Assembly: GCA_913062925.1 (NCBI GenBank)
Contig: CAJXWJ010000003.1
Location: 1 to 64,000, forward strand
DNA length: 64,000 nucleotides
DNA from: an uncultured Pseudorhodobacter sp.
Lineage (GTDB): Bacteria; Pseudomonadota; Alphaproteobacteria; Rhodobacterales; Rhodobacteraceae
Reading direction: 5' to 3'
Positions 1 through 9,099 of this stretch are shown here, piece after piece (the first letter of the stretch is position 1; each line of letters opens with the position of its first letter). A program made the translations under genes and the position numbers. The notes under the pieces are model-generated. The model was not told the origin of the DNA. It made no database searches and worked only from the letters and a program-made list of their open reading frames with translations.

Positions 1-38
1 GTAACCAGTTAAGGTTACAGGGCTTTCATTGCGACAAG

Positions 39-124
39 TGGTGCCCAGGAGAGGACTCGAACCTCCACGTCTTGTGAACACTGGTACCTGAAACCAGCGC
101 GTCTACCAATTCCGCCACCAGGGC
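39..124 (-). tRNA. tRNA-Leu (anticodon CAG)
   Basis: On the minus strand this reads as a class II tRNA. It has a 5' GCCCTGG acceptor, an anticodon arm CTGGT-TTCAGGT-ACCAG with anticodon CAG, a long variable arm, a GGTTCGAGTCC T-arm and an encoded CCA end. The acceptor stem has one T-T mismatch. The gene is preceded by a good housekeeping promoter. A weak inverted repeat (GTAACC/GGTTAC, positions 1-18) downstream may be part of its terminator, but the window edge prevents judging it. Confidence 0.95.
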
Positions 125-140
125 AGGTGTCGTGAGGGGC

Positions 141-169
141 GATGTAGACAAGCCGCTGCGGGGAGTCAA
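141..169 (-). promoter_or_regulatory. Promoter of tRNA-Leu
   Basis: On the minus strand there is TTGACT (164-169), a 17-nt spacer and TACATC (141-146), ending about 16 nt before the tRNA 5' end. This matches the sigma-70-type spacing seen at the other two tRNA genes of the window. Inference from sequence only. Confidence 0.55.
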
Positions 170-292
170 CGGGGTCTGTGGTGGAATTTAACAAAATTCC
201 AACTGAAATCGCGGCGGCGATTGCACTTGCCGCCTGCGCTCATGCGGATTATTCAGGCAAAGACTTTTTCAGCCTGTCAAAGAGGGTATCCC

Positions 293-1276
293 ATGAACAA
301 GCTTGTCACGATCTACGGCGGTTCAGGTTTTGTCGGTCGCTATATTGCGCGGCGAATGGCGAAAGCGGGATGGCGCGTTCGCGTTGCCTGCCGGCGTCCG
401 AATGAGGCACTTTTTGTCAAATCTTACGGCGCTGTCGGGCAGGTCGAGCCGGTGTTCTGCAACATCCGCGATGATGCCTCGGTGCGGGCGGCGATGGCGG
501 GGGCCTCGGCGGTGGTGAACTGCGTGGGCACCTTTGATCGCGGCGGCAAGAACAGCTTTGAAGCCGTGCAAGCCACGGGTGCAGGCCGGATCGCGCGGAT
601 CGCGGCCGAGCAAGCGATCAGCAGCCTTGTGCATCTGTCGGCGATTGGCGCCGATGTTGCGGGGGCCAGCCTTTACGCGCAGTCCAAGGGCGAAGGCGAA
701 GCGGCGATTTTGGCCGCCTTTCCAAGCGCAATGATCCTGCGGCCCTCGGTGATTTTCGGCAATGAAGACGGGTTCTTCAACCGCTTTGGTGCGATGGCCA
801 AGATGGGCCCGATCCTACCTTTGGTGGGCGGGGCGACCAAGTTTCAGCCGGTCTATGTCGATGATGTCGCAGCCGCCGCCGTCAAGGGCGTGATGGGCGA
901 GGCACATGGCATCTACGAGCTTGGCGGTCCTGATGTGGAAAGCCTAGGCCAGATCATCGCCAAGATGCTGGTGACCATCCAGCGCCGCCGTCTGGTGCTG
1001 AACCTGCCGTTCTTTGCCGGCAATATCATCGCCACGGCGCTGGATTTTGCATCTTTCTGCACCGGTGGGCTGTTTGCCAATAAAGTCGTGACCCGAGATC
1101 AGATTACCAGCTTGAAGTCAGACTCGGTTGTGTCTGAAGGCGCAAAGACGCTTGCAGATCTGGGAATCACCGCGACCGATTACGATGCTGTGGTGCCGGA
1201 ATATATGTGGTGCTACCGTCCCTCTGGGCAATATGCCGCAATCAAAGACTCGGCCAAAAACCTTAGAAAAGCCTAA
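293..1276 (+). CDS. Complex I NDUFA9-family NAD(P)-binding protein
   Basis: A 327-residue atypical extended short-chain dehydrogenase. The N-terminal Rossmann motif YGGSGFVGRYIARR binds a dinucleotide. A degenerate active-site stretch around LVHLSAIGAD...YAQSKGEGE keeps Tyr and Lys spaced as Y-x3-K. This matches the alphaproteobacterial homologues of the mitochondrial complex I accessory subunit NDUFA9, generally annotated as NAD-dependent epimerases and thought to be structural or cofactor-sensing. The start at 293 is chosen because the Rossmann fold begins right there and AGAGGG (281-286) serves as the ribosome-binding site; in-frame extensions upstream are not protein-like. It is followed 26 nt later by uppP, probably in one transcript. 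Confidence 0.85.
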   Translation: MNKLVTIYGGSGFVGRYIARRMAKAGWRVRVACRRPNEALFVKSYGAVGQVEPVFCNIRDDASVRAAMAGASAVVNCVGTFDRGGKNSFEAVQATGAGRIARIAAEQAISSLVHLSAIGADVAGASLYAQSKGEGEAAILAAFPSAMILRPSVIFGNEDGFFNRFGAMAKMGPILPLVGGATKFQPVYVDDVAAAAVKGVMGEAHGIYELGGPDVESLGQIIAKMLVTIQRRRLVLNLPFFAGNIIATALDFASFCTGGLFANKVVTRDQITSLKSDSVVSEGAKTLADLGITATDYDAVVPEYMWCYRPSGQYAAIKDSAKNLRKA

Positions 1277-1302
1277 AGCCTCCCCAATCAAAGGGCTGTG
1301 AT

Positions 1303-2097
1303 GTGACCTATTTTAATGATGTGCTCTTGGGTGTGGTCGAGGGTGTTACGGAATTCTTGCCGATTTCCAGCACGGGCCATTTGCTTTTGGTGGAACAATG
1401 GCTGGGTGCGCGCAGCGACACCTATAATATCGTCATCCAAGCCGGGGCGATTTTGGCGGTGACGCTGATTTATTGGCGCCGGATCATGGATCTTCTGCTG
1501 AACTGGCGGCAAGCCGAGCAGCGCGATTATCTGATCAAGCTGGCAATCGCCTTTCTGATTACGGCCGTTCTGGGCTTGATCGTCAAAAAGGCGGGCTTTG
1601 AGTTGCCGACCACCATCGCGCCGGTGGCTTGGGCCTTGGTGATTGGCGGCATCTGGATGATTGTGGCCGAGCATTTTGCCGCCAAGCAAGCCGACAGCGT
1701 GGCAATTACGCTGCGGGTGGCGATTGCGGTGGGTTTGGCGCAGGTGGTGGCGGGGGTGTTTCCTGGCACATCACGTTCTGCAGCGACAATTTTTGTGGCG
1801 ATGCTTTTGGGCACCTCGAACCGCGCGGCGGCGACAGAGTTTGCGTTTCTGGTCGGAATTCCGACGATGTATGCGGCAAGCGGCTATGAGCTGCTTGGTC
1901 AGTTTCGCCATGGCACCGGCGGCGAGGATTGGACAGCGCTTGGCATTGCTTTTGTTACCTCGACCCTGACCGCCTTTGTCGTTGTGAAATGGTTGCTGAC
2001 CTATATCCGAAGCCACCGTTTCACCGCTTTTGCGATCTATCGCATCGGCTTTGGCGGGCTGCTACTGGCACTTTTGGCGGCGGGCACGATTGGCTAA
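1303..2097 (+). CDS. uppP: Undecaprenyl-diphosphatase UppP (BacA)
   Basis: A 264-residue integral membrane enzyme that dephosphorylates undecaprenyl pyrophosphate, recycling the lipid carrier for peptidoglycan and polysaccharide synthesis. The hallmark motifs are present: EGVTEFLPISSTGHLLL near the N-terminus and PGTSRSAATI with the following hydrophobic segments near residues 155-185. It starts at GTG 1303, because an ATG two bases upstream is out of frame and hits a stop at once; AAAGGG lies just upstream. It also confers bacitracin tolerance in known family members. Length is normal. Confidence 0.95.
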   Translation: MTYFNDVLLGVVEGVTEFLPISSTGHLLLVEQWLGARSDTYNIVIQAGAILAVTLIYWRRIMDLLLNWRQAEQRDYLIKLAIAFLITAVLGLIVKKAGFELPTTIAPVAWALVIGGIWMIVAEHFAAKQADSVAITLRVAIAVGLAQVVAGVFPGTSRSAATIFVAMLLGTSNRAAATEFAFLVGIPTMYAASGYELLGQFRHGTGGEDWTALGIAFVTSTLTAFVVVKWLLTYIRSHRFTAFAIYRIGFGGLLLALLAAGTIG

Positions 2098-2171
2098 AGC
2101 GCGAATCAGGGGGCGGTTTTGCCGGTAGGTAACAAAAGCTGACCTAGTTTCGATGCATATGGGTGATAATT

Positions 2172-2200
2172 CTGACATTCAGGCTGAAAAATCGTTAAAT
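2172..2200 (+). promoter_or_regulatory. Putative promoter of the glt cluster
   Basis: CTGACA (2172-2177), a 17-nt spacer and TTAAAT (2195-2200) lie about 80 nt before gltD in a 180-nt intergenic space. Five of six and four of six bases match the sigma-70 consensus. No clear operator was recognised. Confidence 0.5.
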
Positions 2201-2280
2201 AGGTAACTCATACTGACTTTTATTCCGATCCGGCTTTCAGTATCAACGCGCGACGGGGAAATTCCACCAAGGGGCGCATG

Positions 2281-3717
2281 ATGGCCGGTCAGAAAATGCT
2301 TAAATTTGTCACTCTGCACAAAGAGATGCCGCAGAAGCGTTCTGCTGATCTTCGCGCGCAGGATTTCGACGAGATTTATCGCGAATTCGCCGCTGAAAAA
2401 GCCGCCGAGCAGGCCAGCCGTTGCAGTCAATGCGGCGTGCCTTACTGCCAATCGCATTGCCCCTTGCACAACAACATTCCCGACTGGCTGCGCCTGACTG
2501 CCGAGGGCCGTTTGGAAGAAGCCTATGATCTGTCACAGGCCACCAACACCTTCCCCGAGATTTGCGGCCGGATTTGCCCACAGGATCGCCTGTGCGAAGG
2601 CAATTGCGTCATCGAGAATTCGGGCCATGGCACCGTGACCATTGGTTCGGTCGAAAAATATCTGACCGACAAAGCTTGGGAAATGGGCTGGGTCAAAAGC
2701 ATCAAGCCGCGTAACGAGCGGACGGAATCGGTGGGCATCATTGGCGCGGGGCCGGGCGGTTTGGCCGCGGCTGACGTTCTGCGCCGCGCGGGCGTGCAGG
2801 TGACGGTCTATGACCGCTATGACCGTGCGGGCGGTTTGCTGACCTATGGCATCCCCGGCTTTAAGCTGGAAAAGCCAGTGGTGATGCAGCGGATCGAACA
2901 GCTGGAGCTGGGTGGCGTGCAATTTGTGCTGAACTGCAAAGTTGGCGAAGATCTGTCGTTTGACGCCATTCGCGGCCAGCATGATGCGATTTTGATCGCG
3001 ACCGGCGTCTATAAGGCCCGCGATATCGAAGCGCCGGGCGTTGGGGCCAAGGGCGTTGTGCGCGCCTTGGATTATCTGACCGCCAGCAACCGCAAAAGCT
3101 TTGGCGACGAGGTGCCGGAATTCGACTCGGGCGAGCTGAACGCAACCGGCAAGCGGGTTGTGGTGATCGGCGGCGGCGATACGGCGATGGATTGCGTGCG
3201 CACTGCCATTCGCCAAGGCGCTGTTTCGGTGAAATGCCTGTATCGCCGCGACAAGGCGAATATGCCCGGCAGCCAGCGCGAAGTGCAAAACGCTGAAGAA
3301 GAAGGCGTTGATTTCGTTTGGCTTTCTGCGCCCAAAGGCTTTACCGGCGGCGAGGTCGTGGACGGCGTTATGGTGCAAAAGATGCGCCTGGGCGCGCCAG
3401 ATGCCTCGGGTCGGCAATCGCCCGAAGTGATCGAGGGTGCCGATTATATCGAGCCTGCCGATCTGGTGGTGCAAGCGCTGGGATTTGAACCCGAAGCGGT
3501 GCCAAGCCTTTGGGGCGTGCCCGATTTGGCCGTGACCCGTTGGGGCACCATCAAGGCTGATTTCCGCAGCCATGCCACCAATCTGGACGGCGTCTATGCG
3601 GCCGGCGACATCGTGCGTGGCGCAAGCCTTGTGGTCTGGGCGATCCGCGATGGCCGCGAAGCTGCCGACTCGATCCTGACCTATCTGGCACAGCCTGCCA
3701 GCGTGGCGGCGGAATAA
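2281..3717 (+). CDS. gltD: Glutamate synthase (NADPH) small subunit
   Basis: The beta subunit of NADPH-GOGAT feeds electrons from NADPH through FAD and iron-sulfur clusters to GltB. The N-terminal cysteine clusters CSQCGVPYCQSHCP and CGRICPQDRLCEGNC are intact. They are followed by the FAD fold IIGAGPGGLAAADVLRRAG and the NADPH fold VVVIGGGDTAMDCVRTA. About 478 residues, the normal size. Two adjacent ATGs (2278, 2281) are possible; 2281 is preferred for spacing to AAGGGG. gltB follows, separated by one inserted gene, in the gltD-x-gltB order. Confidence 0.95.
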   Translation: MAGQKMLKFVTLHKEMPQKRSADLRAQDFDEIYREFAAEKAAEQASRCSQCGVPYCQSHCPLHNNIPDWLRLTAEGRLEEAYDLSQATNTFPEICGRICPQDRLCEGNCVIENSGHGTVTIGSVEKYLTDKAWEMGWVKSIKPRNERTESVGIIGAGPGGLAAADVLRRAGVQVTVYDRYDRAGGLLTYGIPGFKLEKPVVMQRIEQLELGGVQFVLNCKVGEDLSFDAIRGQHDAILIATGVYKARDIEAPGVGAKGVVRALDYLTASNRKSFGDEVPEFDSGELNATGKRVVVIGGGDTAMDCVRTAIRQGAVSVKCLYRRDKANMPGSQREVQNAEEEGVDFVWLSAPKGFTGGEVVDGVMVQKMRLGAPDASGRQSPEVIEGADYIEPADLVVQALGFEPEAVPSLWGVPDLAVTRWGTIKADFRSHATNLDGVYAAGDIVRGASLVVWAIRDGREAADSILTYLAQPASVAAE

Positions 3718-3788
3718 GCGCAGCTGATCCCTTGCGTCAGACAATTCGTGATGGGTCAAAGCGATTGACCCAATCTTTAGGTGGCAAA

Positions 3789-4496
3789 ATGAAAGCGTTG
3801 ATTTCGATCTCTGTGCTCTGCCTTTCCTCTCCGGTATTTGCCGGCAGCTTTACGCCGCCCGAAGGCTGCACCACCACGCTGACCGTGCAATCGCGCGGCT
3901 GCTATGTGGCGAATTATTACAGCTGCCAAGCCGATGCCAATGGCGACCAATGGCGCGCTGATTATGATCAGGATGGGGTGTTTTACCTCTCAAAGATCGA
4001 CCGCGAAACGCAATGGGTCGAAAGCTATGACATGAACCCGCAGGTGAAACAGACGCTGGACCCAAACCCCGCAGATCCCGCCAATTTCACCAGCCTGCTG
4101 GCGACGGGGCGCGATGATTTCGAATTTGGCCTCAGCAAAGACAATGGCGAACAAACCTACGTCAAAGGCTTTGACAAGCTGACCGGCCTGACTGCCACCA
4201 TCGACGGTGTCACGCTTCAGGTCACCGAATACGAGTTTGTCGAGACCGACACCGCTGGCAACGAGCTGCGCAAATCGCGTGGCCATGAATATGTCAGCCC
4301 CGAGTGGCGCAATTTCTTTGCAGGCCCCTCGGAGTGGTGGAACGGCAGCGAATGGCTGCCGATGGATAGCAGCCCTGTTCAGTTCATCCTGCCCGGCGAA
4401 AAAGGTTTCGCCGCGACCCAACCCCTTTTTGAATGCGACGCAGTGATGTCATCGCTGCCCTACAACCCGGAGATTGCACGCCATGACGACCTATGA
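3789..4496 (+). CDS. Secreted protein of unknown function between gltD and gltB
   Basis: A 235-residue protein that begins with a typical Sec signal peptide (MKALISISVLCLSSPVFA, likely cleaved before GS). The mature part is rich in Trp, Tyr and acidic residues and has Cys residues early (CTTTL, GCYV, SCQAD) and one near the end (FECDAVMSS), suggesting periplasmic disulfides. The start at 3789 places the signal peptide at the N-terminus; longer in-frame forms would bury it. Its end overlaps the gltB start by 14 nt, implying translational coupling with glutamate synthase. I do not recognise the family. A periplasmic protein has no obvious role in GOGAT. Confidence 0.75.
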   Translation: MKALISISVLCLSSPVFAGSFTPPEGCTTTLTVQSRGCYVANYYSCQADANGDQWRADYDQDGVFYLSKIDRETQWVESYDMNPQVKQTLDPNPADPANFTSLLATGRDDFEFGLSKDNGEQTYVKGFDKLTGLTATIDGVTLQVTEYEFVETDTAGNELRKSRGHEYVSPEWRNFFAGPSEWWNGSEWLPMDSSPVQFILPGEKGFAATQPLFECDAVMSSLPYNPEIARHDDL

Positions 4497-7400
4497 TGAC
4501 GCTTGGGTAAAAGCCGAAGAAGCAAAGCGGGCTTGGATGGACGCAAACGGGCTTTACAAGACCGAAGACGAGCATTCGTCTTGCGGCGTGGGGCTTGTGG
4601 TTGCGATTTCGGGCAAACCCTCGCGCAAGGTGGTGGAAAACGGCATCAACGCGCTGAAGGCGATTTGGCACCGCGGCGCGGTGGATGCTGACGGCAAAAC
4701 CGGCGATGGTGCGGGCATTCATGTGCAAATTCCAGTGCCGTTCTTTTACGACCAAGTGCGCCGCACCGGCCATGAACCCGATGTAAAAAAGCTGATCGCG
4801 GTCGGCCAAGTGTTCTTGCCGCGCACCGACTTTGGCGCCCAAGAGCGCTGCCGCACGATTGTAGAAACCGAAGTGCTGCGGATGGGCCATTATATCTATG
4901 GCTGGCGGCATGTGCCGGTTGATATCTCGGTTCTGGGTGACAAAGCCAATGCGACCCGCCCCGAGATCGAGCAGATCTTGATCCGCTGCGAAAAAGACAT
5001 CGACGACGAGCAGTTCGAGCGCGATCTTTACATCATCCGCCGCCGGATCGAAAAGGCGGCTTTGGCAAGCCAGATCCAAGGCATGTATCTGTGCAGCCTG
5101 TCGTGCCGCTCGATCATCTACAAGGGCATGATGCTGGCCGAACAGGTGGCGGTGTTCTACCCCGACCTGATGGACGACCGGTTCGAATCTGCCTTTGCGA
5201 TCTATCACCAGCGCTATTCGACCAATACCTTTCCGCAGTGGTGGTTGGCCCAGCCCTTCCGCATGTTGGCCCATAACGGCGAGATCAACACGCTGAAAGG
5301 CAACGTCAACTGGATGAAAAGCCATGAGATCCGCATGGCATCCAACAACTTTGGCGACAATGCCGAAGATATCAAACCGATCATTCCGGCGGGCACCTCG
5401 GATTCTGGCGCGCTGGATGCGGTGTTCGAGGTTTTGGTGCGCTCGGGGCGCAACGCGCCTTTGGCGAAAACCATGCTGGTGCCAGAGGCTTGGTCAAAGG
5501 CCACCACCGATATGAAACCGGCTTGGGCCGATATGTATGCCTATTGCAACTCGGTGATCGAGCCTTGGGACGGACCTGCGGCTTTGGCGATGACCGATGG
5601 CCGCTGGGTCTGCGGCGGGCTTGATCGCAACGGTTTGCGGCCGATGCGCTATGTCGTCACCGGCGATGGCTTGCTGATTGCGGGTTCGGAAGCAGGCATG
5701 GTTCCGGTCGAGGAATCGACGATCCGCGAAAAGGGCGCGCTTGGGCCGGGGCAGATGATTGCTGTCGATATGGCGACGGGCAAGCTTTATCACGACGTTG
5801 CGCTGAAAGATAAACTGGCAGCAGCACAGCCCTATGGCGAATGGATCGAAAAGATCGTCGATCTGGGCGAATTGCTGCGCGATGTGCCCGAAGAACCCCT
5901 GTTCCAAGGCGCCGAACTGCGTCAGCGCCAAATCGCGGCGGGCTTTACCGTGGAAGAGCTGGAACAGGTTCTGGCCCCCATGGCCGAAGATGGCAAAGAG
6001 ATGATCGCCTCGATGGGCGATGACACGCCTTCGGCTGTGCTGTCTTCGGTTTACCGTCCGTTGTCGCATTTCTTCCGGCAGAACTTCTCTCAGGTCACCA
6101 ACCCGCCGATCGACAGCTTGCGCGAAGGTCGGGTGATGAGCCTGAAAACCCGCTTTGGCAATCTGCGCAACGTGCTGGATGAGAACAACGCCCAGAACGA
6201 GATTTTGGTGCTGGAAAGCCCCTTCTTGGCCAATTCGGAATTCGAGGTTCTGGTCAAACGCTTTGGTGATCAGGTTGCCTTTATCGACTGTACCTTCCCC
6301 GTAAACGCGGGCCCAGATGCGCTGCGTCAGGGGCTAGAGCGTATTCGTGCCGAGGCTGAAGACGCGGTGCGGTCGGGGGCAGGGCAATTGGTGATGACCG
6401 ATCAGCACCAGAGCGCTGAACGGGTTGCGATGCCGATGATCTTGGCAACAAGTGCGGTGCATTCGTGGCTGACCCGCAAGGGGCTGCGGACCTTCTGTTC
6501 GATCAACGTGCGGTCGGCGGAATGTATCGACCCCCACTATTTCGCGGTGCTGATCGGCTCGGGGGCCACCACGGTGAACGCCTATCTGGCGCAGGATTCG
6601 ATTGCTGACCGCATTCGTCGCGGCTTGATCGAAGGCAGCTTGCTGGATGCGATGCGGCGCTATGGCAATGCCGTCGATGCGGGTCTGTTGAAGATCATGT
6701 CAAAGATGGGCATCTCGGTGATCTCGTCTTATCGCGGGGGGCTGAACTTTGAAGCCGTGGGCCTGTCGCGCGCCATGGTGGCGGAATATTTCCCCGGCAT
6801 GCAAAGCCGGATTTCCGGTATCGGTCTGCAAGGCTTGCAGCTGAAGGTCGAAGAAGTTCACGCCAAGGGCTGGCTGGGTGGCGCTGATGTGCTGCCGATT
6901 GGCGGGTTCTATAAGGCGCGGCGCTCGGGCGAAAAGCACGCTTGGGAAGCGCAGACCATGCATATGCTGCAATCGGCCTGCGACCGTGCGTCTTTCGACA
7001 TTTGGAAGCAATATTCGGCGGCCATGCGGTCGAACCCGCCGATCCATATTCGGGATCTGTTGGACATTAAGGCATTGGGCAAGCCCGTGCCGATTGAAGA
7101 GGTGGAAAGCATCACCTCGATCCGCAAGCGGTTTGTGACACCGGGCATGTCGCTGGGGGCGCTGTCGCCCGAGGCGCACAAGACCCTGAACGTCGCGATG
7201 AACCGCATTGGTGCGAAATCTGACAGCGGCGAGGGCGGTGAAGATCCCGCACACTTCCTGCCAGAGGCCAATGGCGACAACCCAAGCGCCAAGATCAAAC
7301 AGGTGGCCTCGGGCCGCTTTGGCGTGACGGCGGAATATCTGAACGCCTGTGAAGAGCTGGAAATCAAGGTCGCCCAAGGCGCAAAGCCCGGCGAAGGCGG

Positions 7401-9021
7401 CCAGCTGCCCGGCATGAAAGTCACCGAGCTGATCGCGCGGCTGCGCCATTCGACCAAGGGCGTGACGCTGATCTCGCCACCGCCGCACCATGACATCTAT
7501 TCGATCGAAGACTTGGCGCAGCTGATCTATGACCTGAAACAGATCAACCCGCGCGCCAAGGTGACGGTAAAGCTGGTGTCCTCTTCGGGCGTCGGCACCA
7601 TTGCGGCGGGTGTGGCCAAGGCCAAGGCCGATGTGATCCTGATCTCGGGCCATAACGGCGGCACCGGCGCAAGCCCTGGCACCTCGATCAAATACGCGGG
7701 CCTGCCTTGGGAGATGGGCCTGACCGAAGCGCATCAGGTGCTGGCAATGAACAACCTGCGCGAGCGGGTGACGCTGCGCACCGACGGTGGTTTGCGCACA
7801 GGCCGCGACATTGTCATGGCGGCGATGATGGGGGCCGAGGAATATGGCATCGGCACCGCCGCGCTGATCGCGATGGGCTGCATCATGGTGCGTCAGTGCC
7901 AAAGCAACACCTGCCCCGTGGGCGTCTGCACCCAAGACGCAGCGCTGCGCGGCAAGTTCACCGGATCGGCGGATAAGGTTGTCAATCTGATCACCTTCTA
8001 TGCGCAAGAAGTGCGCGAGATTTTGGCGCAGATCGGTGCGCGGTCGATGGATGAAATCATCGGGCGGGCGGATCTGTTGTCTCAGGTCTCGCGTGGGTCG
8101 GCGCATCTGGATGATCTGGATTTGAACCCGCTGTTGATCACCGTCGATGGGGCGTCAAAGATCACCTATGACCGCACCAAGCCGCGCAACCATGTGCCCG
8201 ATACGCTGGACGCCGAAATTGTCAAAGACGGCGCGCGCTTCTTTGAAGATGGCGAAAAGATGCAGCTGTCTTATGCGGTGCGCAACACTCTGCGCACCAT
8301 CGGCACCCGCGCCTCTAGCCATATCGTCAAGCGCTTTGGCATGAAGAACAGCCTTCAGCCGGATCATCTGACGGTCAAACTGTCGGGGTCTTGTGGCCAA
8401 TCCTTGGGGGCTTTTGCGGTGCAGGGGCTGAAGCTTGAGGTGATGGGCGACGCCAATGACTATGTTGGCAAGGGCCTGTCGGGGGGCACGATTGTGGTGC
8501 GGCCGCAGATGTCTTCGCCGCTCAAGGCCGAGGAAAACACCATCATCGGCAACACCGTGCTTTATGGCGCGACGGCGGGCTATCTTTATGCCTCGGGTCG
8601 CGCGGGCGAGCGTTTTGCGGTGCGCAACTCGGGCGCGCATGTGGTGGTCGAGGGCTGTGGGTCGAACGGTTGTGAATATATGACCGGCGGTGTCGCGGTG
8701 GTTCTGGGCCGGATTGGCGCGAACTTTGGCGCGGGCATGACCGGGGGGATGGCCTATGTCTACGACCCGCAGGGCGTGGCGGAAGACTTTATGAACAGCG
8801 AAACCGTGCTGACTTGCGCCGTGGCGCATCCCTATTGGGAAGCACAGCTGCGCGATCTGATCCAGCGGCATCACGCGGAAACCGGCTCGCGGATTGCGGA
8901 ACGGATCTTGGGCAATTGGGTCGCCGAGCGTGCTAATTTCTTGCAGATCTGCCCGAAAGAAATGCTGCCGCATCTGGCGCATCCTTTGTCGAATGAAGCA
9001 GAAAAAGTGCCTGCAGAATAA
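4483..9021 (+). CDS. gltB: Glutamate synthase (NADPH) large subunit
   Basis: A 1512-residue alpha subunit of GOGAT, converting glutamine plus 2-oxoglutarate to two glutamates. A short propeptide precedes Cys34 in EHSSCGVGLV, the N-terminal nucleophile of the class II glutaminase domain after processing. The central and FMN-binding synthase domains follow (SGHNGGTGASPGTSIKYAG). The 3Fe-4S cysteines lie in GCIMVRQCQSNTCPVGVC, and a C-terminal GXGXG beta-helix domain closes the protein. Start 4483 (MTTYDDAW) is preferred over 4474 because it places the propeptide at typical length. A strong terminator follows the gene. Confidence 0.97.
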   Translation: MTTYDDAWVKAEEAKRAWMDANGLYKTEDEHSSCGVGLVVAISGKPSRKVVENGINALKAIWHRGAVDADGKTGDGAGIHVQIPVPFFYDQVRRTGHEPDVKKLIAVGQVFLPRTDFGAQERCRTIVETEVLRMGHYIYGWRHVPVDISVLGDKANATRPEIEQILIRCEKDIDDEQFERDLYIIRRRIEKAALASQIQGMYLCSLSCRSIIYKGMMLAEQVAVFYPDLMDDRFESAFAIYHQRYSTNTFPQWWLAQPFRMLAHNGEINTLKGNVNWMKSHEIRMASNNFGDNAEDIKPIIPAGTSDSGALDAVFEVLVRSGRNAPLAKTMLVPEAWSKATTDMKPAWADMYAYCNSVIEPWDGPAALAMTDGRWVCGGLDRNGLRPMRYVVTGDGLLIAGSEAGMVPVEESTIREKGALGPGQMIAVDMATGKLYHDVALKDKLAAAQPYGEWIEKIVDLGELLRDVPEEPLFQGAELRQRQIAAGFTVEELEQVLAPMAEDGKEMIASMGDDTPSAVLSSVYRPLSHFFRQNFSQVTNPPIDSLREGRVMSLKTRFGNLRNVLDENNAQNEILVLESPFLANSEFEVLVKRFGDQVAFIDCTFPVNAGPDALRQGLERIRAEAEDAVRSGAGQLVMTDQHQSAERVAMPMILATSAVHSWLTRKGLRTFCSINVRSAECIDPHYFAVLIGSGATTVNAYLAQDSIADRIRRGLIEGSLLDAMRRYGNAVDAGLLKIMSKMGISVISSYRGGLNFEAVGLSRAMVAEYFPGMQSRISGIGLQGLQLKVEEVHAKGWLGGADVLPIGGFYKARRSGEKHAWEAQTMHMLQSACDRASFDIWKQYSAAMRSNPPIHIRDLLDIKALGKPVPIEEVESITSIRKRFVTPGMSLGALSPEAHKTLNVAMNRIGAKSDSGEGGEDPAHFLPEANGDNPSAKIKQVASGRFGVTAEYLNACEELEIKVAQGAKPGEGGQLPGMKVTELIARLRHSTKGVTLISPPPHHDIYSIEDLAQLIYDLKQINPRAKVTVKLVSSSGVGTIAAGVAKAKADVILISGHNGGTGASPGTSIKYAGLPWEMGLTEAHQVLAMNNLRERVTLRTDGGLRTGRDIVMAAMMGAEEYGIGTAALIAMGCIMVRQCQSNTCPVGVCTQDAALRGKFTGSADKVVNLITFYAQEVREILAQIGARSMDEIIGRADLLSQVSRGSAHLDDLDLNPLLITVDGASKITYDRTKPRNHVPDTLDAEIVKDGARFFEDGEKMQLSYAVRNTLRTIGTRASSHIVKRFGMKNSLQPDHLTVKLSGSCGQSLGAFAVQGLKLEVMGDANDYVGKGLSGGTIVVRPQMSSPLKAEENTIIGNTVLYGATAGYLYASGRAGERFAVRNSGAHVVVEGCGSNGCEYMTGGVAVVLGRIGANFGAGMTGGMAYVYDPQGVAEDFMNSETVLTCAVAHPYWEAQLRDLIQRHHAETGSRIAERILGNWVAERANFLQICPKEMLPHLAHPLSNEAEKVPAE

Positions 9022-9027
9022 AGTCAG

Positions 9028-9048
9028 GGCCCCCGCAAGGGGGCCTTT
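9028..9048 (+). terminator. Rho-independent terminator of gltB
   Basis: GGCCCCC-GCAA-GGGGGCC, a 7-bp GC stem with a tetraloop, is followed by TTTGGTTTT. It begins 7 nt after the gltB stop. Confidence 0.85.
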
Positions 9049-9099
9049 GGTTTTGACGGGGACTTGACCCGCGCGCAGGCTTAAGGCCTAAGTTCACTT

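Noticed and set aside
2533-3759. 408-codon ORF antisense to gltD
   Set aside because: It mirrors a certain gene in a GC-rich genome; the translation is His/Ala/Arg-rich with no fold motif.
6700-8106. 468-codon ORF antisense to gltB
   Set aside because: The same codon-bias shadow; gltB motifs across it are unambiguous and the antisense protein has no recognisable domain.
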